DNA of 64,000 nt from Pirellulimonas nuda. GTDB lineage: Bacteria > Planctomycetota > Planctomycetia > Pirellulales > Lacipirellulaceae. Below are positions 1-9,700 of the stretch, piece by piece (position 1 is the first letter of the stretch; every line of letters starts with the position of its first letter). The translations under genes and the position numbers were made by a program. Location: contig NZ_CP036291.1 of assembly GCF_007750855.1 (NCBI RefSeq), forward strand, positions 6,546,905 to 6,610,904, in the 5' to 3' direction. A model generated the notes under the pieces. It had not been told where the DNA came from. It worked only from the letters and a program-made list of their open reading frames with translations, and made no database searches.

Positions 1-1774
1 CGCTTCTTGCCTTCTTTCTGCTTCTCCCAAAGCTTCCGCTTGCGGCTGATGTCGCCGCCGTAGCACTTGGCGGTCACGTTCTTTCGCATCGCGCTGATCG
101 TCTCGCGGGCGATCACCTTGCTGCCAATGGCTGCCTGCAACGCCACCTCGAACATGTGCCGCGGGATCTCTTGCCTGAGCTTTTTGATGATCGCCCGCCC
201 GCGTGTGTCCGAGTCGCGGCGGTCGCAGACGATGCTCAGGGCGTCGACACGTTCTCCCTTCACCAGGATGTCGAGCCGCACCAGGTCGCCCGGCTCGTAG
301 CCGCGCAGCTCGTAGTCCATGGTGCCGTAGCCGCGGGTGTTGCTCTTGAGCTTGTCGTGCATGTCGTACACCACGTCGGCCAGCGCCAGGTCGTACACCA
401 GCATCGCCCGCGTGGGGGAGAGGTACTCCTGACGGACGAACACGCCGCGGCGGTCGGAGCACATTTTCATGACGCCGCCGATGTACTCGCTGGGGAGCAC
501 ATAACTCACCCGCACAATCGGCTGCAGGAACTCGTCGATCTCGCCGATGTCCGGGATGCGCGTCGGCGTATGCACCTCGTGCCACTCGCCGTCGTGCGTC
601 TTGATGCGGTAGGTAACGTTGGGCGCCGTCTGCACCAGATCGATGTCGGACTCCCCTTCGAGCCGCTGCTGCACGATCTCCATGTGCAGCAGCCCGAGGA
701 ACCCGCAGCGGAAGCCGAACCCGAGCGCGTCGGACGTCTCCGGCTCGAAGTCAAAACTGGGGTCGTTCACCGACAGCTTGTTGAGCGCCTCGCGTAGCTG
801 CTCGAAATCCTGGCCGTCGGAGGGGTAGAGGCCGCAGAAGACCATCCGTTTGGGCTCTTCGTACCCATCCAGCGCAGCGGCCGGTTCGCCCGTAGCGACG
901 CTCAACGTATCGCCGATGTGCACGTGCCCGAGCGACTTGATGTTGCAGATGATGTAACCCACCTGCCCGGCCGAGAGCAGGTCGCGCGCCACGCGACGCG
1001 GGGCGAGCTGCCCCAGTTCGACCACTTCGTGTGTGGTGCCCGCTTGGATGAACTTAATACGCTGCCCCTTGCGGACCACGCCGTTCATGATGCGGACGTA
1101 CATGATGGCGCCGCGGAAGTCGTCGTAGACGCTATCGAACACCATCGCCTGCAGCACCCCGGCGGGGTCGCCGGGGGGGGGGGGACGCGGTCGATGATCG
1201 CGTCGAGCACCTCCAGGCAGCCGACGCCGGTCTTGGCGCTGCACCCAAGCACCTCGTCCGGTTCGATCCCAAGGGTGTGCTCCATCTCCTCCTTGACTTC
1301 CTCCGGGCGGGCGTAGGCGAGGTCGACCTTGTTCATCACCGGCACGATCTTCAGGTCGTGCTCGATCGCGTTGTAGGCGTTGGCCACCGTCTGGGCCTCG
1401 ACCCCCTGGAACGCGTCGACCAGTAGCACCGCCCCCTCACAGCAAACGAGCGACCGCGACACCTCGTATTGGAAGTCGACGTGCCCCGGCGTGTCGATCA
1501 GGTTCAGCTCGTACGTCTGGCCGGCGTGCTTGTAGCGCATGCTCACGGCGCGCGCCTTGATGGTGATGCCCCGCTCTCGCTCCAGCGCCATGTCGTCCAG
1601 CATCTGCTCCTTCATCTGCCGTTTGCTGACGGTGTCGGTCAGCTCCAGCAGCCGGTCGGCGAGCGTGCTCTTGCCGTGGTCGATGTGAGCGATGATCGAG
1701 AAATTTCGGATCAGCCTGGGGTCCGCCACGCCCGGGGCGAGTTTCGAGGCAGATTGGGGAGAGACGCTAGCCAT
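1..1774 (-). CDS. lepA: Elongation factor 4 (LepA), 3' end cut by window, apparent frameshift
   Basis: This is a ribosome-associated translational GTPase that back-translocates stalled or mistranslocated ribosomes. The N-terminus has the P-loop '[16 protein letters not shown]', the switch region 'RERGITIKA', the G3 motif 'DTPGHVDF' and the G4 motif 'MNKVDL'. After about residue 195 the frame breaks in a run of 12 C (plus-strand G at 1173-1184). The original frame then reads 18 unrelated residues or so before stopping at 1085. Downstream, the -1/+2 frame continues as good Lep[11 protein letters not shown], the YDDFRGAI region, and a C-terminus ending in the [14 protein letters not shown] block at the window edge. 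One extra C (13) would restore 'VPPPPGDP', matching the family's PPPxGDP linker. I chose the ATG at 1774; an in-frame ATG at 1822 also exists. Roughly the last 20 residues lie outside the window. Confidence 0.9.
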
Positions 1775-1810
1775 ACGAGGGGGGGTGCGCAGCAGGCGGG
1801 GGGGTGACAG

Positions 1811-1938
1811 CGGACCGCTCATTGTAGACCGCCCCCTAGCCGACGGGCTACGCCCCGTCGGCGTGCTAGCGATTTATGGCCGGGGTCGCAGCGCAGCGAC
1901 AGGGGCGGAGCCCCTCGGCTAGCGGTGAGAGCGGTCCG
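1811..1938. repeat. Nested inverted repeat upstream of lepA
   Basis: The outer arms CGGACCGCTC (1811-1820) and GAGCGGTCCG (1929-1938) are perfect complements. Inside lies a second hairpin, CCGACGGG / CCCCGTCGG, around 1840-1861, and a TAGCCGA / TCGGCTA pair. This is a REP-like palindromic intergenic element. It sits between the divergent lepA and fliW genes; no coding potential is seen in it. Confidence 0.6.
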
Positions 1939-2078
1939 CCCCGCCCGGGCGTGCGGGGCGCCGATTCTGGGGAAAAGCCGGTCATTTGATTCGACCGTCG
2001 CAACCCGAAGAGCCGATCAATCCGGAGTAGGACCCGCGTGCCCGCCGGCGCCGACGTTTCGCAGTCGAGGAGCCAAGC

Positions 2079-2516
2079 ATGAAGCTAAAGACGACCCGTT
2101 TCGGCGATGTCGAGGTGCTGGAAAGCGACGAAATCTTGTTCCCCTCGGGCCTGATTGGCATCGAGCAGTGCACCCGCTGGGTGCTGCTGGCCGACGCGCT
2201 GAACCCCGCTCTCGGGTGGCTGCAGTCGGTCGATCGGGGCGAGCTCGCGATGGCGGTTGTAAGCCCGCGGCGGTTCGTCAGCGACTACCGCGTCCGCGTT
2301 TCTAGCCGCGAAACCGCGGCGATCGGGCTCGAGTCTTCGGCCGACGCCCAGGTGCTGGTGCTGCTGAGCAAAGGCAACGACGGGCTAGTGGTGAACCTCA
2401 AGGCGCCGTTGGTGATCCATCTGTCTAAGCGGCTCGGACGGCAGGTGATCGCCAAGGACGACCACGCGGTGCAGTACGTGCTGGGCGCCACGGTGCCATT
2501 CCGGCGTTCTGCGTAG
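2079..2516 (+). CDS. fliW: Flagellar assembly factor FliW
   Basis: FliW is a small beta-barrel protein that binds flagellin and, when free, antagonises CsrA. The 145 residues match the family length. The start 'MKLKTTRFGDVEV', the 'ILFPSGLIGIE' block near residues 19-29 and 'NLKAPLVIH' near 108-116 are typical FliW signatures. A GAGGAG ribosome-binding site lies 7 bases before the ATG. The gene order fliW, csrA, flagellin is the classic partner-switch arrangement, in which secreted flagellin releases FliW to relieve or impose CsrA control of flagellin translation. The gene is separated from csrA by about 250 bases without an ORF, so the two may be transcribed separately. Confidence 0.93.
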   Translation: MKLKTTRFGDVEVLESDEILFPSGLIGIEQCTRWVLLADALNPALGWLQSVDRGELAMAVVSPRRFVSDYRVRVSSRETAAIGLESSADAQVLVLLSKGNDGLVVNLKAPLVIHLSKRLGRQVIAKDDHAVQYVLGATVPFRRSA

Positions 2517-2765
2517 GTCGCCGCGATCTCGACGGCGCTTTCCGCAATAGCGGCGCAGACGCAACCACGAGGTCCGGTCGCGCCGGTCGCCACGGCGCGG
2601 GGGGCTGAGAAATAGCAGATTGGCGAGGCGCCGCTCTGCAGCGGGGCGCCAGCACTGGCCGATCCACATGAGGACGGGGGTCGGGCGCGGGCCCAATACC
2701 TAAGCCAGACCTTGGCGGCCCCTCTCCGGACACCCCTACCGGCCCCCCAGAACGGGAATAGCACG

Positions 2766-2999
2766 ATGTTGGTTCTTTCGAGGCAGCGTGACGAGAGCAT
2801 CATCATCGGGGACAACGTCGTTGTGACGATTGTTGATGTGCGCGGAGACAAGGTGCGGCTCGGCATCGAGGCGCCCGTTGAGATCCCGGTCCACCGCCGT
2901 GAGGTGTACGAGGCGATCCAGCGTGAGAACCGCCGCGCGGCGCAGATCCAGTCCGACGACGCCCGCGAAGTGGGCGGCGGCCCGAAAGCCGCCGAGTAG
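2766..2999 (+). CDS. csrA: Carbon storage regulator CsrA
   Basis: CsrA is an RNA-binding translational regulator that dimerises and recognises ANGGA motifs near ribosome-binding sites. The 77 residues begin with the invariant 'MLVLSRQRDESIIIGD', followed by VRLGIEAP and 'VHRREVYEAIQREN', which carries the conserved RNA-contacting arginine. An upstream in-frame ATG at 2712 would add 18 unrelated residues, so I placed the start at the conserved ATG at 2766. The tail after about residue 60 is short and gly/ala-rich. Flanked by fliW and the flagellin gene, it is most likely the flagellin translation regulator. Confidence 0.95.
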   Translation: MLVLSRQRDESIIIGDNVVVTIVDVRGDKVRLGIEAPVEIPVHRREVYEAIQRENRRAAQIQSDDAREVGGGPKAAE

Positions 3000-3690
3000 C
3001 TGCCGCTATCCCTCGCAGCCGACCTGAAGGCCGGCGGTTCCGCGGTCGGGGGCGCCTCCACCCACGTAGCAGGCACGCCGGCCTCGTTCGGTCGGGGCCC
3101 TCCTGAGGCCGACCTCTCCGTCGACCCGATGCGGGGCCTGCCTATTTCTTTGTTGACGGAAACCTCCCGTCCTGAGCCCCCAACGAGCGGCTCGAACCTC
3201 GCTTGCTTTTTGACAGCGCAGGTTGACGGTCTTGCCGGTTGCACGCCGAGCGCCGTCGCCGGCTGGCGAAACCCTTCGGGCGGCGCCGGATAAGCGGGTT
3301 GTGCCGGATGGCGACCGCCTCTTTTGCTCCGAAACGGCTTGCCAGCATCCAGCGCGTCATTCCGGCGGACGATACGTTCCCATAGGCGCTCTGCTATCGG
3401 CGGGGGGCTTACATGGAGATGGCTCTCGGCCTCGCGGCCGGGGGCGGGTCTGTGTCGTTGGCGTTCCCCTGCGGGGCGAGATGGCCGGGTGCGATGCTCG
3501 CGGCCGCCGAGCCGAGTCCGATTTGAGACGCTACCGAAGATCGACAACCCGGATGTTGAACAACCGATGGGTTCGAGCGGAACGGTCCGCCCGACGCATT
3601 TAACAAGACCAACGCCACGCCCGGGGAACCGATCTCCGATCGTTCCGGCAGGCGTTGGGAGCCAGTTCTCACTGAGAAGGGGTCACACCG
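3000..3690 (+). other. Long gene-free region before flagellin gene
   Basis: About 690 bases separate csrA from the flagellin gene. The open frames here (for example 3223-3603) have arginine-rich composition typical of chance ORFs in GC-rich DNA and no recognisable motif, so none is called. The stretch probably contains the flagellin promoter and a long leader. I could not identify a convincing sigma-28 or sigma-54 promoter by eye. Confidence 0.5.
3666..3682 (+). promoter_or_regulatory. Hairpin touching the flagellin ribosome-binding site
   Basis: TTCTC (3666-3670), loop ACT and GAGAA (3674-3678) form a short perfect stem immediately followed by GGGG (3679-3682). The AGAAGGGG Shine-Dalgarno sequence therefore partly lies in the 3' arm, 8 bases before the ATG. 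Such a fold could modulate flagellin translation. A role for CsrA here is inference from the neighbouring csrA/fliW genes. Confidence 0.4.
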
Positions 3691-6483
3691 ATGACACGCA
3701 TTAACACGAACGTTGGTTCGCTGGTCGGCCGGAATAACCTGGCCAAGGCGAACGCCACTCTGTCGCAGTCGCTCACGCGGCTCTCGACCGGTCTGCGCAT
3801 CAACACGGGTAAAGACGACCCGGCCGGTTTGATCGCCAGCGAAAACCTGCGGAGCGACATCACCTCCATCCGCAAGGCCATCAGCAACACCGACCGCGCC
3901 AACCAGGTGATCGCCACCGCCGACAGCGCCCTGGGTCAGGTCAGCTCCCTGCTGAACGACATCCGCGGCCTGGTGACCGAGTCGGCCAACTCCGGCGCCC
4001 TGAGCGACGCGCAGCTTGCCGCTAACCAGTTGCAGGTCGACAGCTCGCTGGAAGCCCTGAACCGGATCGCCCAGACGACGACCTTCCAAGGCCGGCGCCT
4101 GTTGGACGGCAGCCTCGACTTCATCACCTCGACCAGCGACACCGACTTCTCCAACGTCGGCTCGCTGCAGATCGACCAAGCCAACCTCGGCGCCGCCGGC
4201 TCCGTGCCGGTGAGCCTGAACGTTACAACCGCCGCCACCAAGGGGCAGTTGAACGTTGCGAACATCCCGGCCGGCGGAACCCCCGCCGTGTCCGCCTCGG
4301 GCAGCATCGCCCTGACCGTGCAGACCGCCGCCGCGACCGCCGCGACGGGCAGCCTGGACGTGACGGTTCAGACCGCCGCCGCCACGCCGGCGACCGGCAA
4401 CGTCGATATCGCGTTGCTGGCCAACCAGGGCGCCGGCACGTTCACGCTCGACACGACCAACAGCGCCTCGTTCACGCTGACGGCCCTGGCCGCCGGCAAC
4501 GCCGAAGGTGCGGAAGGCGTCGGGGCGAAGAACATCGTGATTGTTGACGGCGCGGGCGAAGGCACGCTGTACGACGCGGGCACCGACACGCTGACCGTGA
4601 CCGTAGACATCACCGGCGGCAACAACACCGTGGCCGACCTGGTGGGCGTGATTAACGCCGGCACCGAGTTCGCGGCCACCGCCACCACCGACGGCGGCGA
4701 CGCGATCCTGGCGAGCAACACGGGCACGGGCACGCTGGCCGGCGGCCGCGACGCCTCGACCGAGCAGATCGCCGTGACCTCGGCCTCGGGCGACAACCTG
4801 TCGTTCACCATCGCCGAAGCCAACGGCAACGGCGCCACCCCGACCGTGACGGGCGACGCCACCAACGGCTACACCATCACGATCGACGACACCGTTGCGA
4901 CCACGGTCGACGACATCCGCGCAGCGATCGCCGGCATCGGCGAGGTGAGCGCCGCCACCTACGGCGGTTCGGCCTCGTACATCGGTTCGCTGGACGTGGC
5001 GCCCGGATCGGCCGCTACGCTGACCGGCGGCGCCGCGGCGACCACCAGCACGGAGTCGATCGCTATCACGTCGGCGACCGGCGACAACATCTCGATCACG
5101 CTGGCTGAAGCCAACGGCAACGGGGCCACCCCCACGCTGACGGGCGACGCCACCAACGGCTACGTGGTAACGGTCGACGACGCGTCGGCCACCACGCTGG
5201 CGTCGATCGCGAGCTTCATCCAGACAAACATCTCCGAGGTCTCGGCCGCCACCTACAGCGGTTCGGCATCGTTCACCGGCGCCACCGACACCCCCCCGTC
5301 GGCCCTGACGCTGACGGGCGGCGCCGCAGGGACCACCGGCACGGAGACCATCAGCCTCACGTCGGCGACCGGGAACAACATCTCGATCACCATCGCCGAA
5401 GGCACGGGAGTCGGAGCCACCCCGACGCTGACGGGCGACGCCACCAACGGCTACACCGTCACCGTGGACGATTCGGCTGCGACCTCGCTGTCGGCTATCG
5501 CCAGCTTCATCCAGTCGAACATCGCTGAGATCTCGGCCGCTACCTACAGCGGTTCGGCGTCCTACACCGGCGCCACCGACACCCCCCCGGGATCTGCTTC
5601 GACGCTGACCGGCGGAACCCCGGCCACCTCCGGCGGCATCGCGGCCGCCGTGGTGTTCGAGCTCGCCGGCTCCAACGGCTCTGAAGTGCTGAGCTTCGGC
5701 GTTGGAACCAGCATCGCGCAGCTTGTGACCGGCATCAACTTGGTCAAGGACGCCACCGGCGTTGAGGCCGTCGCCAACGGCACCACGCTCGAGCTGACTT
5801 CCACAACCTACGGTTCGTCGTCCGTTGTCGACTTCAAGGTGATCTCGGAAGGGACCGGGAGCACGCCGAGCGGCGTGTTCTCCACCGCGGCGGCCGTCAG
5901 CTCCCGCGACACCGGCACGGACATCATCGCCAACGTCAACGGCATCGCGGCCAAGGGCGCCGGCAACTCGCTGTCGATCAACACCGCGACGCTCGACCTC
6001 AGCTCGACCATCACGGCCGGCTTCACCGGGCAGATCGACTTCAACATCACCGGCGGCGGCGCCCTGTTCCAACTCGGCCCGGACGTGGTGAGCAACCAGC
6101 AGGCCCGCCTGGGCATCGGCAGCGTGAACACCGCCCGGCTGGGCGGCGTGAGCGGCAAGCTGTTTGAGCTGGGCACCGGCAACGGCGCCGCCTTGGCGAC
6201 CGACGCCAACGGGGCCGCCAAGATCGTCGAAGAGGCCATCGACCAGGTCACCGGCCTCCGCGGTCGGTTGGGCGCCTTCCAGCGGACGACGCTGGAAACC
6301 AACCGCAACGCCCTGAACGACACCCTGGTGAACCTGCAGGACGCCGAGTCGGCCATCCGCGACGCGGACTTCGCCGAAGAGTCGGCGGCCCTGACGCGTG
6401 CCCAGATCCTCGTGCAATCCGGCACGTCGGTTCTGTCGATCGCCAACCAGAACCCGCAGAACGTGCTGGCCCTGCTGCGTTAA
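3691..6483 (+). CDS. fliC: Flagellin, large, with internal tandem repeats
   Basis: This is the flagellar filament subunit, exported by the flagellar type III system. The 930 residues are about twice the size of common flagellins. The N-terminal D0/D1 block (residues 1-150, 'MTRINTNVGSLVGRNNLA' and GLRINTGKDDPAGLIAS) and the C-terminal D1/D0 block (about 790-930, ending IANQNPQNVLALLR) are well conserved. The central surface-exposed part is Ala/Thr/Gly/Ser-rich and contains three tandem copies of a 97-residue unit starting at residues 357, 454 and 551. The conserved LLR end fits FliS/FliD-dependent export. A ribosome-binding site AAGGGG precedes the ATG. FliW and CsrA encoded just upstream are likely regulators. 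Confidence 0.95.
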   Translation: MTRINTNVGSLVGRNNLAKANATLSQSLTRLSTGLRINTGKDDPAGLIASENLRSDITSIRKAISNTDRANQVIATADSALGQVSSLLNDIRGLVTESANSGALSDAQLAANQLQVDSSLEALNRIAQTTTFQGRRLLDGSLDFITSTSDTDFSNVGSLQIDQANLGAAGSVPVSLNVTTAATKGQLNVANIPAGGTPAVSASGSIALTVQTAAATAATGSLDVTVQTAAATPATGNVDIALLANQGAGTFTLDTTNSASFTLTALAAGNAEGAEGVGAKNIVIVDGAGEGTLYDAGTDTLTVTVDITGGNNTVADLVGVINAGTEFAATATTDGGDAILASNTGTGTLAGGRDASTEQIAVTSASGDNLSFTIAEANGNGATPTVTGDATNGYTITIDDTVATTVDDIRAAIAGIGEVSAATYGGSASYIGSLDVAPGSAATLTGGAAATTSTESIAITSATGDNISITLAEANGNGATPTLTGDATNGYVVTVDDASATTLASIASFIQTNISEVSAATYSGSASFTGATDTPPSALTLTGGAAGTTGTETISLTSATGNNISITIAEGTGVGATPTLTGDATNGYTVTVDDSAATSLSAIASFIQSNIAEISAATYSGSASYTGATDTPPGSASTLTGGTPATSGGIAAAVVFELAGSNGSEVLSFGVGTSIAQLVTGINLVKDATGVEAVANGTTLELTSTTYGSSSVVDFKVISEGTGSTPSGVFSTAAAVSSRDTGTDIIANVNGIAAKGAGNSLSINTATLDLSSTITAGFTGQIDFNITGGGALFQLGPDVVSNQQARLGIGSVNTARLGGVSGKLFELGTGNGAALATDANGAAKIVEEAIDQVTGLRGRLGAFQRTTLETNRNALNDTLVNLQDAESAIRDADFAEESAALTRAQILVQSGTSVLSIANQNPQNVLALLR
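4759..5631 (+). repeat. Three tandem 291-bp repeats inside flagellin
   Basis: Copies begin at 4759, 5050 and 5341 with an exact period of 291 bases (97 codons). Each carries the same ordered landmarks: T-E-x-I/S, TSA(S/T)G(D/N)N(L/I)S, GATPT(V/L)TGDATNGY, EVSAATY/EISAATY and LTGG. The copies are diverged, copies 2 and 3 being closest, so the repeats are old and in frame. They probably build the outer D2/D3 domain of the filament. Confidence 0.9.
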
Positions 6484-6540
6484 GCCCTTCACCCTTCGAA
6501 GGTTAGCGACCGCTAGCACGATAACGTTAAGACCCCTACA

Positions 6541-6583
6541 AGCCGGTCCGACCCCCGTGGTCGGGCCGGCTTTCTTCGTTTTC
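6541..6583 (+). terminator. Rho-independent terminator after flagellin
   Basis: AGCCGGTCCGAC (6541-6552) pairs with GTCGGGCCGGCT (6560-6571) with one G-T wobble, and is followed by a T-rich run (TTTCTTCGTTTTC). It lies 58 bases past the flagellin stop and should end the flagellin transcript before fliD. Confidence 0.85.
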
Positions 6584-6710
6584 CTGGGCCTGGTAGCCGC
6601 GCGGAGTCGATAAAGCTTGTGCAGTCGTGCGCGCCGGCGCCGCTGCGCGCCGTAGGCTTTACCGCCATCCTCCCGCCTCACGCTCCCACCTCCGACCTTC
6701 CCCGCCCGCT

Positions 6711-9700
6711 ATGTCCCAGATCCAGTCGAGCGTCGGCCTGATCACGGGCATCCCGATTGAGGACACGGTCAATCAACTGCTGTCCATCGCGGGGCGGCAA
6801 CGCAACCTGCTGCAGTCGCGGACCGATCAGCTACAGTCCGAGCAGGTCGCCGTCGACCGGCTCGCCTCGCTGACGCTCTCGTTCCAGTTTGCGATCAACA
6901 AGTTCAAGAACAACACCACGTTCGCGTCGTCCAAGGCTTCCAGCTCCAACAAGGACGCCCTGGCGGTCACGGTCCAGGCCGGCAAGACCCCGGCGCCCGG
7001 CAGCTATCAGATCAAGCCGGTGCAGACCGCCGCGGCCCAGCAACTGCTCTCTGGGCGGTTCGACGAGCAGACCAGTTCCTTGGGCGACGGCGTGCTCAAG
7101 GTCCGCTTCGGCGGCCAGGTCGACCAGGGGGTGAAGCTCGATCAGCTCAACTCCGGCGCCGGCGTACCCGGTGGCAGCATCAAGATCACCGATCGCAGCG
7201 GCGCCACCGCGGTGATCGACCTGAAGCGTGCGCAGACCGTCGACGACGTGATCGAAGCAATCAACGCCGCGACCGAGATCAGCGTCACGGCCTCGACCGA
7301 TGGCGACTCCTTCTCCCTGACCGACTTGTCAGGGGGGTCGGGCTCGCTGAGCGTGCAAGAGGTTGCCGGAGGCAAGACCGCCGCCGGGCTCGGCCTCGCC
7401 GGTCTGAGCGTCGCATCGAACACGGCCGTCGGGACCGACGTGCTGGGCCTCTCTACCGCTTCAAGGCTGAAAGACCTCAACGACGGCAACGGCGTCTCGC
7501 TCACCGGCGCCGGGGTCGACGATCTGTCGATCCAGCTCTCTGACGGCGCCGACCCGGTGCTGATCGACCTGGCAGATGCGACAACGCTCGGCCAAGTGGT
7601 CAACGCCATCAACGCCGCGGCGCCCGGCAGGCTGTCCGCGGCGGTCTCGGCGGACGGCGCCCGGCTAGAGCTCCAAGACCTGTCGGGGGGCGCGGGCGCG
7701 TTTACCGTAGCAAGCGCCGGCGGGGGCACGGCAGCGGAAGACCTCGGCGTCGCTGGCGACGGAGCTGGCGCAACGCTCAGCGGCCGTCGATTGATCGGCG
7801 GCCTGCGCGGAACGCTGGTCTCCAGCCTCAACGGCGGCCGCGGCGTCTCGCTAGGCGCCATCGAGATCACCGACCGCGCCGGCGCGGCGACCACCCAGAT
7901 CGACCTGTCGGGCGCCGAGACGCTCAGCGATATCGTCAACCTGATCAACGCCTCGGGCGCCCAGGTGACCGCCTCGATCAACTCGGCCCGCAACGGCGTG
8001 CAAATCGTCGACGCCTCTGGCGGCTCCGGCGCGTTGGTGGTGGCCGATGTCGGCGCCGGCGCCACGGCCCAGGAGCTGGGCATCGCGGTCAACGACACGG
8101 TTGCCTCGATCAACAGCGGTTCGCTCAACCGCCAGGTCGCCAGCCGCGGGACGCTGCTGACCAGCCTGAACGGCGGCAAGGGGGTCCCCGCCGCCAACTT
8201 CCGCGTCACCAACTCTGCGGGGGTCTCCAAGGTCGTCGACCTGAAAAAGACAAGCGACCCGGCCACGACGCTGGGGGACGTGATCGACCGTGTGAACGCC
8301 CTAGGGATCGACGTCGAGGCGCGGATCAACGACTCGGGCGACGGCATCGTGTTGACCGACCTGGCGGGCGGCTCAGGCACGCTCTCGGTCGCCGAATCAG
8401 GGGGCAAGGCGGCCGCGGGGCTGCGGCTGCTTGGTTCGTCCACCGCGGTCGATGGGTCCGGCAGGCAGGTGATCGACGGCACAACCAACTTTGAGTTCGA
8501 CCTTTCCGACCTTAGCCAAACGACCGGCGACACGTCGCTGAGCTCGCTCCGCAACGGCGCAGGGATCGCGCTCGGGCTGTTCCGCGTGACCGCGTCGAAC
8601 GGCTCATCATTCGTCGTCAATCTCAGCGAGGCCGGCAACGAGGCGCAGACCGTCGGCGACGTGATCAACAAGATCAACTCCGCCGCGGACGCGGCGGGGG
8701 TTTCGGTCACGGCCGCGCTCAACGCCGGGAGCAACGGCATCACGCTTTCGGATAGCTCGCCCGGCGGCGATCCGCTGAAGGTGGAAGACCTTGGCTCGGG
8801 GGCCTCCGCAACGCAGCTCGGCATCGCCAAGAGCTCTACTTCGCTCAGCGGGGCGGGCGTCCGCACCGTCGACAGCGGCGCCCTGTTCACCGCCGCGGAC
8901 GCCAAGCAGGGCGCGCTGGGCGCGCTCGCTTCCAAGATCAACAAGCTCGACGCGGGGTTCTCTGCCAGCGTCCTGTTCGACGGCGTGGGCTACCGCCTCT
9001 CGGTGCAGTCCGCCAAGACCGGCGCCGGGCCGGGCCTGCTGCTTGACTCCGGAGAAGAAGCGCTGGGTTTCGAGCAAGTCACCAAGGGACGCGACGCGCT
9101 GATCGAGTTCGGTGGCGGAGGCGTGCTGATCGCCTCGAAGACGAACAGCTTCACCGGCGTGGTGGACGGCCTGTCGCTGACCGTGAACGCCACTTCTGAC
9201 GCCCCCGCCCGCGTCGACGTCTCGCGCAACAACGACCCCATCTCCGCGGCCGTGAAGGACTTTGTCGATTCCTTTAACGCACTGCGGACGAACCTCGACT
9301 CCGTTACCGACTTCGACTCCGAGAGCAACACCACCGGCATCCTTTTCGGCAAGGGAGAACCCCTCCGCGTTGAGTCGGAACTCGGTCGGCTGCTCTCCGG
9401 CCGGTTTGCAACCGGGGGGCGTTTTGAAACGCTTCAGTCGATCGGCGTGAGCCTGAAAGCCGACGGTTCGCTGGAGCTGGATAGCGCCAAGCTTGAATCT
9501 GCGCTCACGGAGAGCGCCGCCGATGTTGAGTCGTTGCTGCGTGATCCCACAAGCGGCGTGGCGGTTAAGTTCACCGCCAGCATCGATCGCCTAGCGGGAG
9601 ACGATAACTCACTGCTTCTTACCCGCTCGCGCTCGCTCACCGTGCGTATCGATTCCGGGACAGACCGCGTCGCCGAGTGGGATGAGCGGCTCACGCGGCA

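Noticed and set aside
1925..2305. ORF overlapping the start of fliW in another frame
   Set aside because: It overlaps the conserved FliW frame and ends in low-complexity residues.
3433..3470. Sigma-54-like TGGC...TGC pattern upstream of flagellin
   Set aside because: GG to GC spacing is 9 rather than 10 bases and the flanking consensus is poor.
3223..3603. A 126-codon ORF between csrA and flagellin
   Set aside because: Arg-rich sequence with no motif, overlaps another equally open frame, and no ribosome-binding site.
3409..6681. A 1090-codon minus-strand open frame opposite the flagellin
   Set aside because: It is the complement of the flagellin gene and its flank; the composition (Arg/Gly/Val/Asp) is that of a shadow frame.
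7142..8944. A 600-codon minus-strand frame opposite fliD
   Set aside because: Antisense shadow of the repeat-rich fliD; Pro/Ser/Ala-rich with no domain.
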